A DNA stretch of 64,000 nucleotides, from assembly GCF_008831285.2 (NCBI RefSeq), contig NC_045143.1, positions 5,777,503 to 5,841,502 on the forward strand. Reading direction: 5' to 3'. The DNA is from Nymphaea colorata (lineage: Eukaryota > Streptophyta > Magnoliopsida > Nymphaeales > Nymphaeaceae). The number at the start of each line of letters is the position of its first letter. Position 1 is the first letter of the stretch. The notes beneath the pieces were generated by a model that was not told the DNA's origin, did not search any database, and saw only the letters and a list, made by a program, of their open reading frames with translations. This document shows, piece by piece, positions 22,021 to 34,203 of this stretch. A program made the position numbers and the translations under genes.

Positions 22021-23540
22021 TTATTTATTTATTTATTTATCACCATATTTCCAACTAAGATGGGAACAGCATGGCTGATCTTGGTAGAGTAAGGATCTCA
22101 GTAGCGTGGATTTTGTGGTTGGATTTTTATTTATTTATTTTTTTTGTAGTTTGATCTTAAATTCATGAATCTGTGATCCTATGTATCTCATGACACTACA
22201 TATCTCAAATCCACTGCGAGACAAACACAACCTAACCAAGCCAAGAACTTCAATGAGTTGAACTATCTATCTGGTTCATGTTGGCTGTTTTGTTGTAGAA
22301 ATGGAGGATGGCATACTCTACCGGCCAATGTTCGGTTGAGAGAAAGAGGCTGTTTCATTGCTAGCAGACATAAGACATAAGGCTTATGAACTTCTTAGTT
22401 ATCGAGTGTGGCCTGATCTAAATGTAAAATTTAAAATGTTTTAATTGAAGTCACACGGCGAATTCAAGCTTTTCATTTTAATTTATTTATTTTGCAAATC
22501 AATATAATGAAGTCATTGTCGAGTTTATAAAATCAAAAACTAAAACCATATAAGCCAATATGTAACTATACATATTTATCGGCTAATACGCCGTATCAGT
22601 AAGTTAAAAACCCATATTAACGGCACTGAATAATACCTTTTCTAAGCACTGACTAAAATCATTCTTTCATTTGACAATTTAGCCTAAAAAGCACATGGAT
22701 CAACTCTATGTCTTGCATCATCTTTTTTGACGAAGCTATAGTTATATACACCACCACTGTGCATAGTAGAATGAAAACTTGAAAAAAGTAATCGACACAT
22801 CTTGGAAAAGGGCAAATAAAAGACATTGATGTTCATGGCAGAGACAAAAAAATTTTATGAGGGGAGACAAATTAAAGTTTCTCAATTTTGACAGGAGCCA
22901 AAATATCATTTTTCAAATTTTTATATCACACAAGTGAAATTTCATAAAATTACATGTAACTTTTAAAAAAAATGAAAGTGGGGGTGCAGGGCCCCTGCGG
23001 TAGGTGCAAACTAATACTGAAACTGTCTTTCATGAATGGGCAAACCCAACCAACATCTTTAGCATCGTTTCGTTTCGCACCCAAGAAGCACATGAAATAT
23101 TAACCATAGAAATATGCACCTTCCTTCCTTTTCTTTGGAAGGAGAGCCCAAAGCAGGGGTAGAGGTAGGTGTAGGCTGCATACGCCCCACAGAATTCACT
23201 TAAAAACCTTGTTTTTTTAATGATTTGATTGGTAAATTTTGATTCAATTAATTGAATCAGTCCCACCAGATCTGGATCGTTGCCCCAAGGCCAATTGAAA
23301 ATTTCTTATTAAGAAAAGTTTCTGGCTTCGCCCCTGCCCAGAAACCTTAGAGACTGTCAGACCCACTGGCACTGCTTAGAAAGGTAAATTAAGAACGTTG
23401 GATCATTCTTTCGTTCATGACAAAGACTTGGTCGCTAATTTCCTTTATTCATTGTCTGGCCGACCTCATGGACCAGCCTTGCCTTGCAACACGTCAATGT
23501 TTATTAAGATTAACACAATTAGACCTGATCAACCAACAAA
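21841..23540. repeat. Array block with long (TA)n (21953-22042)
   Basis: Direct copy of 8464-10040. The microsatellite at 21953-22042 is TA then TTTA and is far longer than in unit 1. A MITE-like copy lies at about 22840-22990. No gene is seen. Confidence 0.65.
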
Positions 23541-23543
23541 AAA

Positions 23544-23885
23544 CTAGCCGGACAACAGTTGGATGAATTTGATCGTGGTGGAAATGGCATTTTGAGCCGC
23601 AAAAGTGGAGTAAGTGTTGGCTTCATTCAAGAGGGAAGAGCTGCTGGCGGCGAGGTCGGAGAGTGACTGGACAACAATGAACGGTGTCCTCTGCTGGAGG
23701 CAGATGAAAGCCACTGCGGCACTCTCCATGTCCACCGGAGTCACGATGAACTTCTTGTAGATGAAGCTCCGGCAAGCAGCGTTGTCAAGGTATACGGTGG
23801 CGCTGATCCTCCTTTTCACCTTCACCGTCACTGGTGCCCTTGGAAGGCAGGTTGTGGAGTTTATGCATCTCTCAAGCTTTAGGCC
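23544..23885 (-). pseudogene. Phosphorylase exon-5 copy d, open frame but altered active-site loop
   Basis: Intact CAG acceptor and an uninterrupted frame from GLKLERC to KFIQLLSG, the same end as the complete gene. VDMES is kept, but Arg305 is Gln (VQSLSD) and the GGGSS loop after the Asp is ASSSS. Exons 1-4 are absent. Intron-4 DNA upstream is cut within the GAGCTCGA element near 24740. It could serve only as an alternative last exon of something upstream; otherwise it is a pseudo-exon. Confidence 0.7.
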
Positions 23886-23989
23886 CTGCATTCCGCCAAT
23901 CAAATTATGCATGAACAGGTTAGAATCAAAAGCTGCATATTTGAATATGAAAGCAAATATGGGCAGAGCCAAAAAAAATTCATAAGGAG

Positions 23990-26872
23990 GGGCGAATTAA
24001 AGTTTCTAAATTTTGACTAGGGCTGAAATATTATTTTTCAAAATTTGGGGTGGCGCCAGGACCCATGCGGGCCCAACCTTCGCTCTACCCCTGAATATGG
24101 GTGAGCGGAATGATTAACTAGGTCACCCAGCCAAGAGCAGAAGCTCCCACCTTCCCTTTTCCGCGGGATCCTAAATTACATTGATACCAGGTGACGAGAT
24201 CTCACGGGGTTCAACCTGTACGTAGAACTCATCTTGGGGCTGAATATGGAAGCAATTACTTTAACGTATGTATAAATGGGGTCGAACACGAGGTGAGTCG
24301 AGCCTGAGTTCAGCCAGCTCGAGCTCAGCTCGACTAATGAAACCTTGATCTCGAAAATAGCTCGACAAAAGCAGCTTGGCTCGACAGTTACATGTTGAGC
24401 TAGAGCTCGACTCGGTTAAGGCTCGACAAAATCGTTAGAATATATGGATTGTTATTTCGCCATAAATCGAGCTCGACTAGATTATGGCTCCACAAACTTG
24501 AATGTGGTTTTGTAAAATCTTAGCTTTTGTAAAATCTTATATAATTAAATAATGTCAATATCCTGGTTTTTTAATTAAAAAAAACAAGTCGGATATTTAA
24601 AAAATCGCTACACATCATTTTCAAGTCAAGTCGAGCTTTAATAGTTCGAGTTCAGTGAACTCGAAGTCAACTCAATTATTTGAAAGAGTCCACTCATAAA
24701 CACGAGTTCGACTCGTTAAGCAAATGACTCGAGTAGAACTCAACCAACATGAACCAGTTAGTAATGAAATGGCCTTTCTCTTTCTCGACCGAACATTGGC
24801 GGTAGAACATGCCATCCTCTACATCTGCAACAAAACAGCCAACATGAACCAGATATGCTTTGCTTGTTTCACGTGACATGATTCCCCTTCACATCCTGTT
24901 GTGGAAGACAATGTGAACTTGCTCAATGCTAATTAAATTATGCCTTAACGAGATACATATTGGCACTAAGATTGATTATGACAGACAATCTTGCATAAGA
25001 GCAGAAGTTCAAAGTTTCTTAGAATACCTGCGGTAGTTGTAACGATTGCTTTAGGTACTCTTCTTTAGTATTTACACACTACTTTCTGTAATGTTATATC
25101 ATCAAAATCGTCGAGTGTGATCAAAGAGAGATGAATGGATAATAAGAAAATGCCCAGCGATGCATATGAATCCACATTGTGTAGTTTGAGTGATATGCTC
25201 TGCCAATTGAATTGCTAGCAAGAGATCTCCCGGTTTTGACTTCAAGATCTTAGGGAAACCTGGTCCTCAACCTTTCACTTTATTGTGCTTTGTTCCAAAT
25301 TTTCATTTTGACACATACTTGAGCAATTTGTCTATTTATGTTCTTGATTTCCTCAGCTCGTTCGATCAAGCAGATTGTTCATCTCCCAAGTACAATTTGA
25401 TTTTACAAGCATAGAAGGTGGTCTCACCGGCTGATAGCTTGCTCTTAAATTGAAAAGATTCTTCTCCCGCACAAAAATTGACCGTCAGATATAGGTCACC
25501 AAGGTTTCCAAGGGAGTTGGCACAATGTTTGGGGTTAGGGCTGACAGATGGTTAGTTCCTGTTTTGAATCCTCCTCGAGTTGTCAACTCTTTGGAGACGG
25601 GGACACCTGAATTTTTCTGATAGTTGAGCACTGCTATGTTATTTCTAATATTGACTTGGTTGCCCTTGCCCCAGCCCCCAAGTCAGTAGACTGGGCCAAG
25701 TCTTCATGAAAGGCCAATTAATGCTGCTTTGATTCCAATTATCATCTACATAATTCAAGTCAGCTCTGGCGCGATTTGAGCCTCAGAGTTTGAAACACCG
25801 AAGCGCATTCCTATGCGGAAAAGTGAAAAGACTATGCGCCAGTGCTGCCCCAGGGCAGAGGTTTATAGTCTATAGCGGTGATTTTTTCACCTCTATATTC
25901 TGAAAAAAAAAAAAACACCCCTCCCCCTTTCCGCCGGCCCCAAACAAAATTGTGAAGACAATAAAAAATGGCTAACGATAATTTTCTACTTCGATAAACT
26001 GCCACATGCAGATAATAATCATGTGTAATAATCAAAAGATAAAGGCAAACAATTCTATCAATAGCTTGTAGAAAACCTGAAGCAATCAATTTTGGATCCC
26101 AAGAATAAAGCGCCAATAATAGAACTTTTAATTTCTTCAGAATTTAACAAACATAACAAACCATTAAATAGTATAGTGAGATTAAATTTAATGACAAGAA
26201 GAGGAAATATCTGAAGAAAATGCTCCAATTTTTAACATAATTATGAACCGCATTACAATATATTAGGAGCTGATTTTGAAAATGTATGGACATTATATAG
26301 AAGATATTTATTTAAAACTAAATCTGATGCAAATCTGTCTGAGCAGAAAATTTTCAAAATGTCTGACCAAAAGCTGTCCGAACAGACACTTATTCAAATT
26401 CTATTGCATGACATTTTTTAAATTCAAATCCGATTCAATTTCCCAATCAAATGTTAAAATTCTTTTCAGATCTGATTGTTTTCAGATATCAGACACACCT
26501 AGCTACACCCTCTCAATTGGTCATATCCACTTTTGACGATGTTGGTTCATTTGCTGACCACCATCATATGGGCATGAGGTTTCCGATGAGATATGGGGTC
26601 AAGTCAGCTCAAATTGGATGATTGCTCAGTATATTAATAAAAAATTAATATTGAATTTTAAGTTAAATTTTCAAGGCCTACACATGCAGATGCATATGAC
26701 CGATATTTATTTATTTATTTATTTATTTATCTATTTATATTTATATATATTAATTTTCTATTCATAGTGAAGTGATCCCCAAAGAGAAGAACCTGGAAAT
26801 GTACTCTTTCATCGTCTTATTTGCATCTGTAGATAGCATTTTATGAGAAACAAGAAGTGACTGTCTAAATTT
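23990..26872. repeat. Direct copy of 10480-13690
   Basis: This includes the truncated GAGCTCGA element (24279-24740). The distal part is almost identical to unit 1. Relative to unit 1 there is a missing segment beside 13120-13160 and a collapsed microsatellite at 26705-26750. No gene is seen. Confidence 0.65.
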
Positions 26873-27562
26873 CTACAAGCTTTTTAAGTCGATAGGACGT
26901 TAGCTAGTCTCGTTCAAATTTAAAACAGGGACAGAAGGTATATTCGGATATAGAATTATGCAATTAAGTTGCATGTGGTCATGCTATAACTTAATGAAGC
27001 ATTATATGTAGTTTTCTTACAGGTAACTTTATGAATAGAACTTTTGATCTACTACTATTTTTCCAATGTAGGGAAACAAAATCGTGAGCCTTGTGGACAC
27101 TTCCTTGTCATCAGTTTCGTAGTCTTAAGCAGCTGCCTGGGCATTGTGCCTGTTTCGTGTCCCTTTTCTCAATCTTTGATATCAACAGTTTTCTCCCTTT
27201 CCTCCCCCTCCCTGCTACCCAATTGTCGAAAGGACTGTTTCTCTGTATGGATGTGATCACGCAGAGAATAGCCTGCACACTACTCGCTCTCCTGGTTCTT
27301 CTTCTTCGGTAGGGGCATGTTGGCATGGCGCACAACCCCTTCTGAAGGTTGTTACATATCTGGAGTGGTAGTGTGGGAGAGTACATGGTGCAAGAATATG
27401 GAGGAAACCATCATTTGCTGGTGTTTGCATGTCATCAAATCATCAGGAAGCTACAACGGTCAGACAGGGAAGATTCAGGTGCAACCAAATAACAGGAGAT
27501 TGGGGCGATAATTGGAAAGTGTGTATCTTCCAAAGCAGGTTTTTACGGTGCAATTTCAAGAA
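26873..27562. other. Segment present only in unit 2
   Basis: About 690 bases interrupt the otherwise collinear match between 13571-13690 and 26760-27600. At the corresponding point in unit 1 (about 13692) TTTCTACAC runs straight into GCTCAGTAGG. Short overlapping frames (27044-27256, 27317-27511) are not recognised. There is no clear terminal repeat or target duplication, so insertion here and deletion in unit 1 are both possible. Confidence 0.5.
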
Positions 27563-29170
27563 TACGCTCAGTAGGTGGAGGGGCAAATGTTGTCAGAGAA
27601 TGACACGCCACTAAAGGGGATTGGGATTCCTACAGTATAATTTGGTAAATGTGTACATATGCGCTACACCTTTGTTATTATTGTACTTTCACATTCGTGT
27701 GTACCAAAATCTTATTTTATTGACATTAATTTTTATGTTGCGAGGAAGAAGTTTTTATTTTAGTGTATTTATTTTCACTTTTTATGCAATATGAACTAAT
27801 GATCTTTAATTATGTCTTTAGTAGGCCTTTACTGATATTTGCACATAGTCCTAAAATGTCAATAATGTCATACATATATGTGCTATTAAACATGATTAGT
27901 AGCAATTTGGTCTTTCCAGCTTAATTTTTCAAACTCATCAACTTCTCTTCCGATATTTGCTTCGCCATCCCAAATGAAGAAGCTAATCTCGTAATTGGCT
28001 AGTAGAGGAAAGCATATTTTCAGTCTTGATTCTAATACAATGGATGGGACGTGGTTTCTTTTTATCTTCGGATTTTTTTCCTTCCTACAGCTGAAGAAAA
28101 AATTGCAATGCCTTGAACTAAAAGTTAAGGAAGCCAAAAATCCTTAAAGTCAAATTTATGGTAAACAATATTTGCCAATGTGAGTCAATTTTTACTAACT
28201 ATATCTACCAACAAAGAGGTAACTAAAATAATCGAGTAATATTCTAGCACAAAAAGCTGGCCATTGACCAATTTTAGATGGAACATAAAGACAAATGCTG
28301 CAATTTTTTAATTAGCAATAATATTAAAACCTCAGAGGGGCTAACTGTGGGTGTTCTTTCCTTCTATGAAACATTCATATTGAACTATAAAAGATTTCGT
28401 CATGATTCACGTCTGAAAACAAATTAGTGCTCATTTGATCAATTTCACCTGGATTCTAGCTAGAAGGCCAAAAGCCCTTGATCGGAATGAGTTTCACCGG
28501 TCACCATGCATCTCTCATTCGTGTGTGCTTTTGTCAATTTGACGAGTCACCGTTTGATGGTTGAAGGAGTTGGATAACGAGTTCATCGAAAGAGAAACTG
28601 TTATCCTGAGGAGCCCCCAGTCAAGTCTCTCGTGGTGTGGAGCCTACATCTTCTAAATTCATGACATCTATTTAGAACTTATCTTTATTCATAACATATG
28701 TGAGCATGAGAAGATCCAACTCCCCTGATCACCCTTCCCCACAGAATAGAAAGGAAAAGTGATGTTTCTAATTCTCAACGGAAAAGGCACACACATATAT
28801 CTTTGCATGTAAAAGATGCACGGAATTGCACATGGTGATGGGATCTCTTGCTCATTTTCAGCTTGACCGGAATGACTCTGAACGGACTTTCCTTGTAGAT
28901 AAGGGAGTTATGCAAGCACCTCCGACAAGGTAAGCAAACACCTCCACGAAACCTCAAAAGTTCAGTGTGCCCAAAGAACCTGCACTTTCACTTTTATCAG
29001 CTTAAGGACTGAGCTGCCTGTTAATAAACAAGTCACTCACCATCTCTGAAATTTTGGAAAATATGATATAATTTTTAAAAAAATTCAAAAACTTTAATTT
29101 TGCCATAATAATGTTTTCAAATGATATATGCCCCTGTCTTGAAAAGAAAAATGATGAGATGGAACATTAC
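27563..29170. repeat. Direct copy of 13692-15340
   Basis: Collinear with unit 1 apart from small indels. A shared upstream stretch ends at the exon-1 copy. No gene is seen; the frame at 27886-28137 lies within the repeat. Confidence 0.65.
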
Positions 29171-29400
29171 CAGAAGTGTCGAGGTACTGAAGCATGTTTA
29201 CCTTGAAGCTGGAGGAATTGAGGGGAGGATTCATCTCAAAAGTGTTTGGAACCATGAATGCCGATGTGAGGACTGCGAGCATTAATCTACCTAAGAGTCG
29301 CTAGTGTTCCTTTGGAAGTGTAGCCTTCTACGTTGTTGGTATGAGCAATCATGGCCAGAAGGGGGAAGAAGGAGGCCTGTAACAACGCCATGGCTGCCAT
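29171..29400 (-). pseudogene. Phosphorylase exon-1 copy, full length but frameshifted
   Basis: The exon is complete from ATG (29400) to the GT donor. It keeps the signal peptide and, in a shifted frame, VPNTFEMNPPLNSSSF to MLQYLDTSG. The one-base gain (ATTCATGGTTCC) that breaks the frame is at the same site as in the other three broken exon-1 copies. The upstream DNA through 29465-29607 is the same as at 41101-41310 and leads into palindrome F5. Confidence 0.8.
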
Positions 29401-29948
29401 CCCATCTCTTAACTCTTATCCCCTCTTAACTCTTTGCAGGGAAGAAAGAAGGAACTGATTAGTTAAATAGGTGGAGGAAGCCATGGGAACGGCCACAAGA
29501 TCCAAAGAGGGTGTGGAATTAATATTGTGTTCCCATAATATTCCCTGGAATATAAAAAAAAAATGCCAAGGAGGAGTCGGGACTTTTCCCCCAAGCTCTA
29601 AGAGACACTCTCTATCTATTGTTTACCCTTTGTTTCACTGTCTCTTGCATGGTAAACTTGGCAAAGGAAATGACTCTTGCCAGCACAAAAACTACAGTTT
29701 TCCGGTTGTCTTTTTCTTCAACACTCAACAGCAACACCGTTTTTTTCGTCTTAGGAATTGTTCTTTTGCTATTGGATATCTGCCTTACTACATACTGAAA
29801 TCACCAACTCCTCCCTTCTCTTGTGTTCCTTGGAGCTTCATTTTAAATACCCATCTGATCACCTTTAACAAAACCAAACAAAGTAGCCAGCTTTTCTGCG
29901 TTGAGTCGTCCATTTGTGGGTTCCTCCTTCCCCTTTTGATTGTGCGCA

Positions 29949-30041
29949 ATGGCTTGGGAAAAGTATGAGGAAGATTTGGAAGAAGGTTTGCATTCGGTTT
30001 ATGATTCAAGCAAGGACAGCCACAGTTTCTCTGATGCATAG
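29949..30041 (+). pseudogene. Acidic-protein 5' fragment, A arm of F5, early stop
   Basis: MAWEKYEEDLEEG to a TAG after FSDA, as in F1 and F3. A second in-frame lesion lies further down, where GGATCC before the RNS segment became GGATCCGTAG. Confidence 0.6.
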
Positions 30042-30215
30042 GACCATTCATGGAACTCTTCTTTGAGTGCTTTTGATTCTAACGGCGGCTCTTATGGTGA
30101 TGAATATAGCTACTCGGATGTCTCTGATCTTGAGATGGGTGGAGCGTCGGATCCGTAGAGGAACTCTGTTTCTGAGTACTCAGATGTGGATTTGGCGAGG
30201 TTGGAGCCGAAACTT

Positions 30216-30524
30216 CTAGGAGGCTGGTTGGGATCCACCAAACCAGAAGGCCCCTTGCAGTTTCGGCTCCAGCCTCTCCAAATCCACATCTGCGTACTCT
30301 GAAACAGAGTTCCTCTGCCGATCCGATGCCCCACCCATCTCAAGATCAGAGACATCCGAGTAGCTATATTCATCATCATAAGAGGCCCCGTTAGAATCAA
30401 AAGGATTCAATGGAGAGTGCCATAAACGGTCCACTGCATCAGAGAAACTGAGGCTGTCCTTGCTTGATTCATAAACTGAATCTAAACCTTCTTCCAAATC
30501 CTCCTCGGGCTTTTCCTTAGCCAT
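30216..30524 (-). CDS. Acidic-protein 5' fragment, B arm of F5, open
   Basis: 102 codons, MAKEKPEEDLEEGLD through YSDVSDLEMGGASDRQ and SEYADVDLERLEPK, ending GGSQPAS across the centre. It is identical in layout to the F2 B frame. The family is not recognised. It is adjacent to truncated upstream DNA, so its promoter may be incomplete. Confidence 0.4.
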   Translation of the reverse strand: MAKEKPEEDLEEGLDSVYESSKDSLSFSDAVDRLWHSPLNPFDSNGASYDDEYSYSDVSDLEMGGASDRQRNSVSEYADVDLERLEPKLQGAFWFGGSQPAS

Positions 30525-30605
30525 TGTGCACAATCAGAAGGGGAAGGATAAACCCACAAATGTAAGACCCAAACATGGCAAGCAGAAAATCTGGCTACTT
30601 TGTAA

Positions 30606-32250
30606 GACCCACAAATGTAAGACCCAACTACGATGGGAACAGCATGGCTGATCTTCGTAGAGTAAGGATATCATGATTGCCTAGAAGTCCTTTTAAATGA
30701 TTGTGTTTGATTCGCTGAATAGAAAAATGAGTTTTGGCAGATCATCAGTTTAAACAAAATGAGGAGGATCTCAGTAGCGTGGATTTTATGGTTAAATTTT
30801 TTTTTTTTTTTTGTAGTCTGATCATAAATTCATGAATCTGTCATCCTAAGTATCTCATGGCACTTCGGATCTGAAATCCACTGTGAAACAAACACAACCT
30901 ATCCAAGCCAAGAACTTCAATGAGTTGAACTATCTATCTGGTTCATGTTGGCTGTTCTGTTGTAGATATGGAGGATGGCATATTCTACCGGCCAATGTTC
31001 GATTGAGAGAAAGAGGCCGTTTCCTTGCTAGCAGACATAAGACATAAGGCTTATCAACTTCTAAGTTATCGAGTGTGGCTTGATCTATTCTTTTTGTATA
31101 AAAACATCTTAATAAACAGAAACTACAAGTACAATTTAAAATGTATTAATTGAAGTCACACGGCCAATTCAAGGTTTTCATTTTAATTCATTTATTTTGC
31201 AAATCAATATAATTAAGTCATTGTCGAGTTTATAAAATCAAAAACTAAAACCATATAAGCCAATAAGTAACTATATATATTTATCAGCTAATACGACGTA
31301 TCAGTAAGTTAAAAACCCATATTAACGGCACTGAATTATACCTTTTCTAAGCACTGAATAAAATCATTCTTTCATTTGACAATTTAGCCAAAAAGTACAT
31401 GGATCAACTCGATGTCTGGCATCATCTTTTTTGACGAAGCTAGTTATATACGCCACCACTGTCCATAGTAGAATGAAAACTTGAAAAAAGTAATCGCCCC
31501 ATCTTGGAAAAGGGCAAACAAAAGACATTGATGTTCATGGCAAAGCCAAAAAAAAATTTATGAGGGGAGATAAATTAAAGTTTCTAAATTTTAACAGGAG
31601 CTAAAATATTATTTTTCGAATTTTTTATATAAAATAAGTGAAATTTCTTAAAATTACATGTAAGTTTTAGAAAAAATGAAAGTGGGGGCCCAGGGCCCCT
31701 GCGGTAGGTGCAAACTAATACTGAAACTGTCTTTCATGAATAGGCAAACCCAACCAACATCTTCAGCAATGTTTCGTTTCGCACCCAAGAAGCACATGAA
31801 ATATTAACCATAGAAATATGCACCATCCTTCCTTTTCTTTGGAAGGACAGCCCAAAGCAGGGGTAGAGGTAGGTGTAGGCTGCATACGCCCCACAGAATT
31901 CACTTAAAAACCTTGTTTTTTAATGATTTGATTGGTTGATTTAGATTCAATTTTATGAATCAGTCCCACCAGATCCGGATCGTTGCTCCAAGGCCAATTG
32001 AAAAGTTCTTACATGTATAGTTAGTGATTTATGAAGAAAAATTTCTCCCAGAAACTTTAGTGACTGTCAGACTCACTGGCACTGCTTACAAAGGTAAATT
32101 AAGAACGTTGGATCATTCTTTCGTTCATGACAAAGACTTTCTCGCTAATTTCCTTTATTGGTCTGGCCCACCTCATGGACCATCCTTGCCTTGCAACACG
32201 TCAATGTTTATTAAGGTTGACAGAATGAGACCCGATCAACCAACAAAAAA
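30606..32250. repeat. Direct copy of 22060-23540
   Basis: An array block with no gene; contains another MITE-like copy at about 31540-31690. Collinear with unit 2 from TGGGAACAGCATGGCTGATC onwards. Confidence 0.6.
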
Positions 32251-32591
32251 CTAACCGGACAACAGTTGGATGAATATGATCATGGCGGAAATGGCATTTT
32301 GAGCCGCAAGAGTGGAGTAAGTGTTGGCTTCATTCAGGATGGAAGAGCCGCCGCCGGCGAGGTCGGAGAGTGACCGGATAACAAGGAACGGTGTCCTCTA
32401 CCGGAGGCAGATGAATGCCACTGCAGCACTCTCCATGTCCACCGGTGTCACGTTGAACTTTATGTAGATGAAGCTCCGGTAAGCAGCGCTGTCAAGGTAT
32501 ACGTTGGCGCTCATCCCCTTTTCACCCTCACCGTCACTGGTGCCCTTGGAAGGCAGGTTGTGGAGTTTATGCATCTCTCAAGCTTTAGGCC
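32251..32591 (-). pseudogene. Phosphorylase exon-5 copy e, frameshifted
   Basis: The acceptor is intact. One G is lost in the VKRGIS codons, giving an immediate TGA. The remainder is open in another frame and keeps VDMESAAVAFICL, SLSDLAGGGSS and the IQLLSG end. No other exons are attached. The upstream intron DNA is cut inside the GAGCTCGA element near 33240. Confidence 0.8.
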
Positions 32592-32699
32592 CTGCATTCG
32601 GCCAATCAAATTATGCATGAACAGGTTAGAATCGAAAGCTGCTTATTTGAATATGAAAGCAAATATAGGCAGAGCCAAAAAAATTCATGAAAGAGTCCA

Positions 32700-33695
32700 C
32701 TCATAAACACGACCTGTACGTAGAACTCATCTTGGGGCTGAATATGGAAGCAATTACTTTAACGTATGTATAAATGGGGTCGAACACGAGGGGAGTCTAG
32801 CCCGAGTTCAGCCAGCTCGAGCTCAGCTCGACTAATGAAACCTTGATATCGAAAATAGGTCGACAAAAGCAGCTTGACTCGATAGTTACATGTTGAGCTA
32901 GAGCTCGACTCGATTAAGGCTCGACAAAGTCGTTAGAATATAGGGATTGTTATTTCGCCATAAATCGAGCTTGACTAGATTATGGCTCCACAAACTTGAA
33001 TGAGGTTTTGTAAAATCTTAGCTTTTGTAAAATCTTATATAATTAAATAATGTCAATATCCTGGTTTTTTAATTAAAAAAAACAAGTCGGATATTTAAAA
33101 AATCGCTACACATCATTTTCAAGCCAAGTCGAGCTTTAATAGTTAGAGTTCAGTGAACTCGAACTCAACTCAATTATTTGAAAGAGTCCACTCATAAGTC
33201 ATAAACACGAGTTCGACTCGTTAAGCAAATGACTCGAGCAGAACTCAACCACCATGAACCATTTAGTAATGAAATGGCCTTTCTCTCTCTCGACCGAACA
33301 TTGGCGATAGAACATGCCATCCTCCACATCTACAACAAAACTACCTACAGGAACCAGTTAGTTGAACTTTTCAAGGAATGATAGAAAATCCTTCGAATCA
33401 CAATGCCGCTTTGGTTTATCAGATATGCTTTGCTTGTTTCACGTGACATGATTCCCCTTCGCATCCTGTTGTGGAAGACAATGTGAACTTGCTCAATGCT
33501 ATTTAAATTATGCCTTAACGAGATACATATTGGCACTAAGATTGATTATGACAGACAATCTGGAATAAGAGCAGAAGTTCAAAGTTTCTTAGAATACCTG
33601 CGGAAGTTGTAACGATTGCTTTAGGTACTCTTCTTTAGTATTTACACACTACTTTCAGTAATATTATATCATCAAAATCGTCGAGTGTGATCAAA
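32700..33695. repeat. Direct copy of 24210-25125 with truncated GAGCTCGA element
   Basis: Element copy at about 32778-33240, then array DNA ending at about 33695, where it joins the half-palindrome. No gene is seen. Confidence 0.6.
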
Positions 33696-33699
33696 ATGT

Positions 33700-34000
33700 A
33701 TGAGAACAAATCCTAAGAAGAACAATTCAATAGTAAGGCAGACATCCAAAAGGGAGGAGTTGGTAATTTCAGTATGTAGTAAGGCAGACATCCATTAGGG
33801 AGGAGTTGGTAATTTCAGTATGTAGTAAGGCAATAGTAGGAGAACAATTCCTAAGAAGAAAAAAAGGGTGTTGCTGTTGAGTGTTGAAGAAAAAGAAAAC
33901 TGGAAAACTGTAGTTTTTGTGCTGGCATGAGTCGTTTCCTTTGCCAACTTTACCATGCAAGAGACAGTGAAACAAAGGGTAAACAAGAGATAGAGAGTGT
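33700..34000. repeat. Half-palindrome F6: outer part of an A arm only
   Basis: Matches the outer A arm of F2 (about 6525-6725) up to the GGTAAACAAGAGATAGAGAG edge, then the shared spacer to exon 1. The acidic frame, its leader and the B arm are absent. A duplication of about 57 bases (AGGGAGGAGTTGGTAATTTC repeated) lies at 33752-33835. Confidence 0.75.
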
Positions 34001-34203
34001 CTCTTAGAGCATGGGCCAAAAGTCCGGACTCCTCCTTGGCATTTTTTTTTTATATTCCGGGAAATATTATGGGAACACAATATTAATTCCACACCCTCTT
34101 TGGATCTTGTGGTCGTTCCCATGGCTTCCTCTACCAACTTAACTAGTCGCTTCCTTCTTTCTTCTCTGCAAAGAATTCAGAGGGGATGAGAGGAAGAGAT
34201 GGG

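Larger units (their letters stand above)
29608..30605. repeat. Palindrome F5, right arm truncated
   Basis: A arm on the left, B arm on the right, centre near 30235. The right arm stops at about 30600. The stretch TGTAAGACCC is duplicated there, followed by array DNA matching 22060 onwards. Relative to unit 2, about 5.5 kb (the equivalents of copy c and F4) is missing. Confidence 0.85.

Noticed and set aside
146-30605. CRISPR-like array of regularly repeated units
   Set aside because: The units are kilobase palindromes in a plant nuclear genome, not short spaced repeats.
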